Positions 12,401 to 23,800 of a stretch of DNA of 64,000 nt are shown here, one piece after another. The DNA is taken from assembly GCA_026874595.1 (NCBI GenBank), contig CM049311.1, forward strand, positions 64,461,953-64,525,952, read 5' to 3'. The notes under the pieces are model-generated. The model saw only the letters and a list, made by a program, of their open reading frames with translations, was not told where the DNA came from and made no database searches. The stretch comes from Sipunculus nudus (taxonomy: Eukaryota > Annelida > Sipuncula > Golfingiida > Sipunculidae). Made by a program: the position numbers and the translations under genes. Positions within the stretch are counted from its first letter, which is position 1. Each line of letters starts with the position of its first letter.

Positions 12401-12712
12401 TACAGTAAAGCCTACCATTATAGGAATTGCCATGTCACAGTCAACAATAAAGCCTTCCACTATCAGAACTGCCATGTCCCAGTCCAACAATAAAGCCTGA
12501 CACTATCAGAACTGCCATGTCCCAGTCCAACAATAAAGCTGGTCACTATCAGAACTGCCATGTCCCAGTCCAACAATAAAGCCTGTCACTATCAGAACTG
12601 CCATGTCCCAGTCCAACAATAAAGCCTGTCACTATCAGAACTGCCATGTCCCAGTCCAACAATAAAGCCTGTCACTATCAGAACTGCCATGTTCCAGTCC
12701 AACAACAAGCCA
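12401..12712 (+). repeat. 43-bp minisatellite, about 7 copies
   Basis: The unit begins AACAATAAAGCCTGTCACTA and continues TCAGAACTGCCATGTCCCAGTCC. The middle copies are almost identical; the first is diverged and the last is cut off at 'CAACAACAAGCC'. No ORF runs through it. Confidence 0.9.
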
Positions 12713-14593
12713 GTGATGGCGATTAAATTTTCATATTATTTTTGCAAAAATTTATGAGTATCTCCTGTTTAATAACAGAAGTTTTGTTAAGATCATTTAT
12801 AATTATCATTTCATCAAAGCCAAAGGAATTATCTTGAGTATTTCTATGACTAAAGTTTAAATGTAAACTCATGAAAACAGAATACTATTTCATAAAATGT
12901 TTATTTTCATGACTGAATAAAACAACAAACATAATAAATTTGATAAATATGAGAGTTTAAATAAAGCAGATATACAGAGACCTTAACATTCATGAGACCA
13001 TTTCATCATATTACCACGTACCATATACATTTCTGCTATTATCTAGACCAGATTGATGAAGCTATTGAGAATGGTAATCCTACATATTTTGTTTTGAATT
13101 TTTATGTAAAGTAATCCCATCTTATTTTTTTAGTAGTGACTGATTATGGCTCTTTTACCAAGGTTACCCGACACCAACATAATAAACTGAATTACAGGTA
13201 CTTAATTTATTGACGACGATACTTGTGATATCAGGGTTTAGACCAAAACTAAAAGACAACTGATACACAACCATACAGCACAGCATATACAAATTATAAT
13301 ACTGAGGTGGTATGATAAAGAATATCAACAGTTTAAACAAAGACTACTGGTACTGCCATATAACAAATCTCTAAAACCTAATACACAATAAGTCAAAATC
13401 ATAAATAATTGACAATTTTTTTTTTCATAAGGCCTCTTAAATATTATATATGAGATCAGCCAGGTTAAAGACAACTGACTATATGTGGTACAAGTGGTCT
13501 CATGCAAAGATTTTTATATGGAGAGTTTGATTACATATGTACACATGTGTAAATTCATGTGTGATTTAAAATGGCATAACAGACTATGAAACAAAGTTCA
13601 CATGCATTGTTATATCTATAAATATAAAATAAAAATATAAATACACTATTATTCTAAATAAATACAGGAATGAGATTCTAAAACGCACCAACCACTAAAA
13701 ACATGCATCTTCATAGCAATCAGTAAATAAGCATTAAATACTTTAAATACAGGTAATTATCATAAATAAATGCAAACATCTAAATATAAATATCTTGATA
13801 CTTTGAAAGGATAACAAAAGAGCGCCATGCCCCTATGTATTCGTGATTGAATGTTATACAATTCCCCAACTCCTCTGTAAAGAAATAAATTGAAAGTTAT
13901 TCCAATAGCCACTCAATACTAAAACTGCATAATCTTGCTTAAGATATTCAATTCAGAGTTTGGTTCAAAACTCCTTTTTATCTTTAATCATAATGTGTGT
14001 GATTATCATGTTTTAAAGACACCCTATGCAACAATGACTATAATTGACTATACCAGTATTAACACTACCACCATAGATATTTAAGGGAAGTGTTGAAATC
14101 ATTCATTTTAACAGTGAAGATCCTTTTAAATCTTCTATACATACTGGTACTCTACAAAACATTCCCTATATATTGAGTATTTGCAGATCTCTGATTTCTA
14201 CCAAACATATTGCTATGGCATATAAAAAACTTCACTCAAAGGAAGTTATAGTATGATACCCTAGTGTCCATGATTGCATCTTTTTATATAAAGTATATCC
14301 ATGTAATCTATGTTCATGAAATTTATAACTAATAAAATAAGTAATATAACAAAGTGTAAACAATTTTGCCTTTTCAGAATTGAAAGTTTATGCAGACCGA
14401 TTCCTTTGAAACTTTTTCATTTCACAGAAGAAAGTGTTGTATCAGTGATGTCTTAAATGTCACATAAATTTATCATTTCACAGTCAAGTGAGGAGGTCTT
14501 TGCATACCAGTATCTCTAATTCCTTCATGTATAAATGGGATCTCAAAAGTCAGATCTATCAATTCTGCTAAAACTGTGAAGATGGTCTTTTAC
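12713..14593 (-). other. GRIN1 3' flank, probable long 3' UTR
   Basis: This lies directly downstream of the GRIN1 stop and contains no recognised repeat. On the minus strand it is very A/U-rich with several ATTTA motifs (for example around 13,610-13,800). AATAAA polyadenylation signals also occur, one near 12,901. How far the transcript goes cannot be told from sequence alone. Confidence 0.4.
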
Positions 14594-14866
14594 TCAGGCA
14601 AGTGTATCAATGTTGTCTTCAGGGGTATACAGAGGGTTTCTCTTAACAGTTGTGGTTGCCACTGGATGGTACCCACCAGGTTTGATACCTGGAGGTCGCA
14701 CAGTTGGGTGCCTGATGGCCTCTTCAAAGGTTGGCGGTTGAAACTTGCGATTGGCTCCTGGAAATGAGGCTGAGAAAGTGGCACCCCCTGGTGGACCAGT
14801 ATCACAGTTGGCCTTGTTCATCTCCTGCTGTTGGGCAAGTAATGTGCGGCGGAGTGTTTTCCGTTT
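14594..14866 (-). CDS. GRIN1: GRIN1 last exon: cytoplasmic tail and stop
   Basis: The acceptor is TTTTTAG at 14,867-14,873 and the stop TGA is at 14,594-14,596. It encodes KRKTLRR, the conserved membrane-proximal basic block, then about 80 residues rich in Pro, Gly and Thr ending NIDTLA. Beyond KRKT the tail does not resemble the vertebrate C1/C2 cassettes. The last residues (T at -2, Ala at 0) are only a weak PDZ-type end. Confidence 0.95.
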   Translation of the reverse strand, partial: KRKTLRRTLLAQQQEMNKANCDTGPPGGATFSASFPGANRKFQPPTFEEAIRHPTVRPPGIKPGGYHPVATTTVKRNPLYTPEDNIDTLA

Positions 14867-17800
14867 CTAAAAATACAATTAGATTTATATGATCAGATAT
14901 TATACGAGATATTAATTACATGAAACATATATGAACTGAAATCTGATGATATTAAAACAATAAAATTCTGGTCTTCTCATGCAGTCACTTATACACACAA
15001 ATATCTTTTAAACTTGTTAAAATCATTCAATGTTTAACATATTTCTGACATACTACTTGTTTAAACTAATTTAACAGAAAATATTCATGTATGACTTTTT
15101 GATTATACACTGACAATAAAAGGAATATACTTGAAAAAAGAACAAAATATTTAGCATCCTAGTCTAGAATATATTAATTGCATACAATTACACATACAAA
15201 CATGTATATAGTTACCTCAATGTTGCCACGCCATCTGTCAGCAGCTGTTTTTGCAAGTTCAAGCTCTTTCTCCTTTAAGCCACGATGTCTCTTGTATGCA
15301 ATCTCAACGAAGATCAGAAACACACCTGTCACTATGCCACCAGCCACCATCATGAACACACCTGTCAGAGACAGAAATATCAAGTCTAGCTGACATCATG
15401 AACACATCTATCAGAGACAGAAATATCAAGAGTAGTTAACATCATGAACATACCTGTTAGAGATAGAAATATCAGGTGTAGCTACTACATGAACCCACAT
15501 GTCAGACACAGAAATATTAAGTGTAGCTAACATCAAGAATACGCCTGTAATAGATAGAAATATCAAGTCTAGCTAACATATGGATAAACACCTATCAGAG
15601 ACAGAAATATCAAGTGTAGCTTACGTCATGAACACATCTGTAAAAGATAGAAATATCAAGTGTTATTACCATCATGAAGACACCTGTCAGGGACAGAAAT
15701 ATCAAGTGTAGCTACCATCATGCATACACCTGTAAGAGACAGAAATATCAAGTGTTGCACACCATCATGCTTACACCTGTAAAAGATAGAAATATAAAGT
15801 GTAGCTACTATTATTTAGACACCTGTTAGAGACAGAAACATCAAGTGTAGCTACCATCATGCAGACACCTGTAAGAGAGAGAAATATCAAGTGTGGCTAC
15901 CATTGTGAACACACATGTAAGAGATAGAAATATCAAGTGTAGCAACCATTGTGAACACACGTCAGAGACAGAAATGTCAAGTGAAGCTACCAACATGAAC
16001 ACACATGTTAGAGACAGAAATATCAAGTGTAGCTACATTGTGTATTCTCCTCAAAGCCACGCCTTTCAAGTGCATCTCACTTTCACTAACATCTGATACA
16101 TTCCAAAACCTGAAGTTATCCTAATCTGTATCATGGATAAAAACCACATTTCTTTTCAAATTTGTATCTGGAGTGTTCCTCTATTTTAGTTAAATAAACA
16201 AACATCTAAATTCTAAATAATACAAATAAATAAAAAAAAACAGGTTTAAGGTTTTATATGTTTGTAAAGAATATAATGAAATAATCAAGTTTAATATGAT
16301 ATAGAAAAGCAGTAACATTATATAAGTTCTTGTTTTAATAAAACTTACCAGCCATATTTGTCAGTCCCAGTGTAGCAGGCGAGGTGTCTTTTTCTGGGCA
16401 TTTAGAGTCCTTAATGATGATCCACTGACCATCAAGTTCCTCCATAAACCCACCTGATATACAGCAAACACAAAGTACTACACTTGAAAATTATTTCATT
16501 ATTTATTTATGGTAATACCACCTCTTCATATCAGTGGCATCTTCTAGCTGTTAATCCAGTGAAACACATTTCCTATGTGAATGACTTTCATGCTGGATAA
16601 TACCATACACATTTTTGTAAAATCGGATGATTTAAAAATTTGGCTAGCAGTGTCTACACTGGAATGTAAATAACATATTTCTGAACAAGAGACCCATGGA
16701 TCACAGTGCTCAGCTAAATTTTGTAAAAACTGAACAAATGTAAAATATACTTATTTCTATTGTAATTGTTTTTTATTATTTATGAGCATTTGAGGTAATG
16801 ACCCTGCTATTGGGTGTTAATCATGATACTTGACATAATGCTAGAAACTTGAATAACAGCTACAATTTATTATAATTTCTTTCAAGTTTCAAATTTTAAA
16901 AGATTTTACCCTTGTGGGTATATGCTGAATTGAATTCACAGTGCTTATAGGATAAAAATGTGTCATGGTCAAAACTGGGCAAAATTTAAGGTACTGATTT
17001 CCCTTTTTCGGTAATAACTTTAAAAATTTGATCTAATTCCTGGATATAATTGAATATTGATTACATAGAGTTATATCCTTGAAAAAAATTCAAGCTTTAA
17101 CTATTAGCATGTTAAGTAAGAAAATATACTTCTTGCAGTTTCGATAAGGTACACAAAGTTCTCAGTCCATAACATCTACAAATTACATGATATTGGTAGA
17201 GGTGCATAGGAAATAAATAGTGGATTTTTTATGCCAAATATAAACAAAAACAGATAAGTGGTTTTGATGTTAGGCAGTCCTGAAGTTTGACTATAGGCTT
17301 TTATTGGAAAAAAAGAGGTTTTTCCTTAATTTCTTAAAAGGAACAAACACACATTGACCTAGTTTTGAGTTTAGAAGGAGAACTAAGAGACATCTAACTT
17401 TATGTCGAATTATGAATTTGTAGGTCTAAAAGTTTCAAAACGTACCTTGTTAACAGATGTCCGGCATTCTAATAATGATGAAATAAAAATATCACAATCA
17501 AATTGCCTAACATGCCCATCATAGAATCTTGAAAAGTCTGGCCATCAAAAGTTGTTCCAAAAATTGTCTGAGTGCTGTATATGACTTTATTAAATAAATT
17601 TAATTGTCCTTGTAATGTTTGGACAATGCTGTTTTTGAGATATAATAATAAATAATCTTTTTAATCTGCATTATGTAGAATGAAGTTTTACACTTTATTG
17701 AAGCCTATTCAGCCAAGGGGTTTCAAAGAATATATATATATATATTTTTTTTTTCAAAGAAGGCAGTTAATACTGAAATAATGAATCAACCCCAACAATC

Positions 17801-20800
17801 ATTTAGAGAATAATTCTGTACCCTGCATAAAATTTGAGTTTAATGTCTGAGAACATCATCTGAGAACACATTTATGGAATGTTCACTAAAGAGAGGTGGA
17901 CCTGCTGACCAATACTGATAGGCACAATATGTATTGGTAAGTCATAATATATAATAAATATTGATAAGTACAACAATATGATAGATCCACTGTAATGAGA
18001 GGCACCCAGAATATCAACAAGATATAAAACAAGACGACTAGAGGTTACGTGCTTGCCGGAAACACTCTGACCCTGATTGGAAGACAGATAACCAGAACAT
18101 GTCATAAAGAAGACAAAGAGGAAGAAAATGAGCTATTGTTTGTAAAGATTGGACCAATATTGACTATATTGACAAAGTTAAGATGATATTAAAAATCTGA
18201 CGCGTTTCCATGACTTTGACCTTAAACTTTGACCTATTTAAAAATACACATACAGATTCAAGAAATCATTCAAATATAAGATAGGTGAAAGTTGCTAAGT
18301 GATTCCTGGTAAACTGTGAACCTTTAAAATGCTATTATAACAGAGGCAAGAACCAGCAAAAAGGCAACATTTAGCACATCATTCAAACAGACAGACATAT
18401 TGACAAAGTGACACAAAGTTGAGACCAGTTGACTGGACCAAGTTATGCAGAAGACCGAGGTGAAAAAAAGAGCCAAAGTTTGTAAAGATATGACCAAATT
18501 TGACAAAGTTATGAGGAAAATAACATTTTGAAGTGACCGACATACTGAAAAAGCGGCACAAAGTTAAGACAAGAAGACTAAACTATGTTGTGAAGAAGAC
18601 AGAGAGGAAGAAAATATGCTATAGTTTATGAAATTTAGGTTTAAAATTTTTGGAGATATGGCAAAAAATGATATGTTGTAGTCTTTAGTGTGCAGCACCT
18701 CCTAGCGGCTATTTTCCTAAACTGAAAAATTACTTTCGAGATATTAGTGTATGACATTAGATGTATCAGTTTCAAAAGGATTCCTGCAAAACTGTGGCCT
18801 GTAGAATGCTATATGTTAGACACAAGAACAAGCAAGAAGGCAAAATCTATGACACTTGACAGACAGACAGACATACTATCAAAGTGACACAAACCTGAGA
18901 CCAGATGACTTGACCAAGTTATAGAGAAGACTCAGGGGAAGGAATTAAGCTATAATTTATGTAAAAAATTGAGGTCAACTGATAGACAGACAGACATACT
19001 GACAAAGTGACACAAAGTTGAGAAAAGATGACAAGGCTGTTTTATGAAGAAGACGCAGAGGAAGAAAATAAGCCTAAGTTTGTGAAGATATGACCAATAA
19101 TGACAAAGTTATGATGAAAATAAAATTTCAAGTTTTTTTATGACCTTGAACTTTGACATACATTGATAAAAACAATAGGCTTCCAGAACTTTTGACTTTC
19201 AATCAACCCTGTAATTTTCAGATCAGTTGCTACAAAATTGTGTACTGACAAAAAAACATCGTGACAAACAAACAAACCCACAAAAAGACATATGCAACTG
19301 ACCAACATGCCTGTCGAAATCGAAGATTTCCAGCAAGCAATAATGTTTATATCAAATATTCTATTATTATGTAGTACTCACAGCATTCTGTCTTTTAACA
19401 CATTCGGCAGAAAACAGCACTATTTGTCATGACAACAGACACTATGGTGGGACATGTTATTACAGGGTGAGTACCTACCTTGATGGAAAGACAAGATTTG
19501 GAGAGAAATTTCCCGTGTCCAGGGACTATTTTTTGGCAGACCAATTCCAAAGCCTGACCTCCCAAAAAGTTCTCCTGCTGTGACAAGATCGCATTCTTTG
19601 GCAGCCTCAAACTCCAGGCGGGAAGAGTCCCATATGAAGGCCTGAAGTTTACTGCAATAACAGATGAGTGTATAATAGTTACAGTTCAAAGCCTCTATTA
19701 ACTGGCAGTGTAGCAAACATATATACATATATACATGAAACAGTACAATAAACTGTGACAAGCATGATAACAAAGCCTGCTGAGCCTCAGTAGTTTCAAA
19801 AATATTTCTGAAGTTACATTAAGTTACATTCTGATTATACCTTCACTGGGAGGTGGTGAAAGCATTGTTTTCAATTTGATTCATAATTTGGCTTGTCTGG
19901 ATCACCCTCATGTTTTTTCATTAAAAGCCTTCTTTCACATTGTAACACAGGGTAATTACTTTGCTCCAGGTTCAAGCAGATAATTTATAGGCATTAGGGT
20001 CAGTGTTTGCTCTGCCATTCACTAGGAGCATGGCACTGTGCACACATGAACAGCTAAGATCAGAAGATTCCAGAGGGAATTTGTAGGCTTTGACAAAATG
20101 TTTCAGTTTGTTGTAATATTTATTGAGTGTGGCACCTTAGTTGACTATATCAGCCTGATCTCCCATGCGTCAGCACGTGGTCTTTGTTTACTTGAGGGGC
20201 GATTGCCCCGACCCCTAGTGGTAAAAACAAACATGAATGCCCACAGATGTACTCCGATTCGGGTCATTTTTCAGACGCCATTATTTTTTCAATGTTAGTA
20301 TGATAAAATTGTCTGTCCACTCATAGTTGTGTCCTGCCATCTGTAGCAGGCAATGGATATTATTAAATCATGTGACCATGTTACTTGTGAAATGGCCTCT
20401 TTCAACATGTCTATGACCTACTGACACGTCGAGGGGGACCGCTCAGAAAATCCATGAAACAGCATAATAATATATACGGTTATGGAAAATATCAGACTTC
20501 AAAGTGGTTTAGCAAAGCCAGGGTACACATTTTTGTGAGCGTCAGCTGGTTCCTGAGCGCGGAGGCCGGAGCGCCGTCAGTCACGAGGTCAACCCCTATG
20601 GATGTACACGAGAATACAACACAAACAGATGTTGCCTTGGTGCAAGGCTCAGAATTACACACCAGGTGACCCGGGCTCCATACTCAGCCTTGAACATGTT
20701 CTTATGAAATATCGTAGCGGTCCTTCTGATTTATCAGAAGGAAAGAATGAAAGAGTAATTAAGAATAAGATGCAGCTTAAACTATGTTCCCTCTACCTAT

Positions 20801-23800
20801 ATATCCTTTATATATCAGTTTCCATACATGTGGAGTCTCCTGTTTATGTTATATATAATATAACAGCATTTTATCATGAAGAGAAGAGCAGAAGACCATC
20901 ACTGACACAGCCATGTTGCTGAGGCATGAACTCTGGTCACCCATGACCTGACCTGTGACCTGACCTCTGGTGTACCAGAGTAATTTATTGCTAATAAATC
21001 TATTTAAAAAAGTCTTATTTCATGAATAATACTTATGAGTAAATGATAATATATGGCTACAATAAGTCCTTTATAAGTTTATGGCTATATCTTTTAAGGT
21101 TTTAACAAATTTGCCTATGGAAGTTATGGAAACAATATTTACTATAATTTATTTGGGACAATAATCAGAGGACAACTTTTCTGATATCAATAAGGTCAAG
21201 GACAGGGTCATATGACAAAAGATAAACATGACCGCATGGCAGGCTAAAAAAAACAACAGGAGTTGAAATCTAAACAATTTCCTTATATCGGCACTTCTAC
21301 ATAATTTATTTTTACTCCAGAACAGTTTGTTAGCCATTATTGGTAAGAAATTTGCTAAATTGCCTCCATTTTCTCTGTTTATTTTACAAATATCCCAATA
21401 TACCCCTGCTACGCTTTTCCATAAGAGGATCCCCATAACTGAAATCTCATTTCATTTATGAACCCATAACAAAAACAGATGATGAAATAGCCAAAATATG
21501 GCTACAATATGAAAAACAGATCAATTTAAAAATAAATTATATGGGATGGTACAACTTATCACAGGGCCAAGAACATTATTTTGACCATATACGATAGCCT
21601 TGAGCGCTGCATGATGAGCCTTATTCAGGCTGTAAATATTGTCAGAAAGCCCTTTTACCGTGACGGTATTTTAATATTTTTTATAAAAAAAAAACAGTGA
21701 AAACAGGTCTGTAACTTTCTTAATGATATAAAACTGAACGTAAAATGCAAAACAGCTACTAATCACGTGCAGAGCAGGCTTCCGATAAGCTTATACATGA
21801 AAAGGCAATGCTATATGGCCTATACTGCACATGCACACAGCTGAAGTTAGTTTTTGGGTCAGCGAAGTGTGTCGTCTCCATGGTTACGACCCGTGACCTG
21901 AGTCAGTGGGTGCATGTTTACCCTGTGAATATGGCCACTGAAGCGGTGGTTCACGGGCGAAAACACCAAGTCAAATTAACGCCTAAAGAATAATTTATAT
22001 GATTAGCACAGAGATGGCAGCTCGGAATATGGATCATAGGTACCCTTTGCGGCAGAACTATAGAAACTGGGCTTCATCCTTCCGCCGGTAAAACGGGTGT
22101 CGCATAATAAATTGTTTCCTGGAAAAGGCCGATACATATCATTTTCCTCAGAATTCCTGTATTTAATTTTGCTCATAGCTGGAGTTTATTATATTAGAGG
22201 AGGAGGGGTCCGGGGAACCTGGGTTCCCCGTCTAAACGGGGGTGTGGGGGCGGAGCCCCCACCTAAAGCTTAATTTTCCTGTTAAAATAGTAAATGGTTT
22301 CCCATTTTCGCGATAGATGCCTCTTCATTCAATCGCAGATATAAATGAACAAAACTTGCTCCTGCTGGTATCTCGTCTTCACGGCTCACTTAGTAGCGTG
22401 TAGGGCTCCAAGTCCAAAGATCGTAGGTTCGATTCCCGATTCAGGCGACTTCTGATGCTTAGTAGTTGTTTATGTTAGAAGAGTTGAGTGTAGGGACATC
22501 TACAGGGAAAAGTAGGAGTTAAAATAGGGAATGAGAGGTGACAATTTTATTTATATGTTCCTCAATACAAGCGAAGCCCGCGTTCTATAGTGGCTCCCCC
22601 TTTGCATCATAGTTTATAATTAAAAATGCGCGTATTGTTTTAGCAACGATAGGGTACAGTGTCAAAGATCGGGTTTGAAGCGGTGCCTGTGACACGCTCG
22701 CTTGCTCCACTTCGATGCACTGACACGGTTTCTTGTATGGTTTGTCTATTAAAACTTGCTATTTATTCAGGATTGGTATATATTTGAATTATTTCAAAGA
22801 ATCAAGGGTCACACTGGTCGCCTGTCCAAATAAAGCCGTGTACTAAAATGTCCCAACGGTCGTAGTACTCGCCTTACCAATAGGTGGCGTGTGTGTATTT
22901 TGAAAACCAAATCTCATTTAAATATGTTAATGAAGCACGGGAGTTCAGGCTGTATGTGCCCAACAGTGTCCATCACGTGAGTCTTCCCACTGTCAACAAA
23001 TTTAATGACACCAAATACAAGGACTTTCATGGATCTTAGCAGCCAAGTTCTGAGGACACACCAGTCAAGTTTAATAAAAATACTGCGCAAAATCTTGGTT
23101 AATCAAGATAAAACATTGAAAACAGCAGAATCCCCATATAGTTAGGCCAATGTAAAACAGGTTGTTTTTCTAAATAATGAAGCAAAGACTTTTCAGTTGC
23201 TGAGGATGATTAAGTTGAAATGCACACAGAGGCAGCTAAAAGTCATTCTATTTTGCACAGATTGGGCTACATAAATGAGATGCATATATGTATTTTATTA
23301 TTATCTTTTTTATATATCAAATCATTAAAGCCAGGATAACCCCATTTAAATTTGGTTTAAGGCAATCAATTTATCTGATATTTTAATTAGGCTATGCAAT
23401 TGGATTAAACTGCATATTAATTTATCTCAATTTTTAATAAGGCTATGCAATTGTTTATAATTATGAACATATCCTTCCACAAATGAACACCAAGTGTCAC
23501 ATAATGTCTGGATGTATCTTTCTCTGGTAACAGCTAAGAAATTTTCAGTGAATTATATGTGTTCTTGAAATCACATGGCTGAGCATTACAAACTCCTAGT
23601 GATCTGCTGGGTCACCCTTTAAGTGAAAGGTAAAGCATCTGATGAGACCAGAATGGAATGACTGTCCATGTATCCACCAGATCCTCTTCTACAGGATGTA
23701 CCAATAAAGGTGAAGGTCATTAATGTCTGAACTGCACAAATAACTCAATTGAGCCACTCCCAACCCCAAGATTCTGTCAGGAACCTCCTTCAAAGGTAAA

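Noticed and set aside
12401-12712. CRISPR-like array
   Set aside because: A head-to-tail minisatellite without spacers.
15345-16040. CRISPR-like array
   Set aside because: Regular 46-bp spacing, but there are no unique spacers; the whole unit repeats and derives from an exon edge in a eukaryotic gene.
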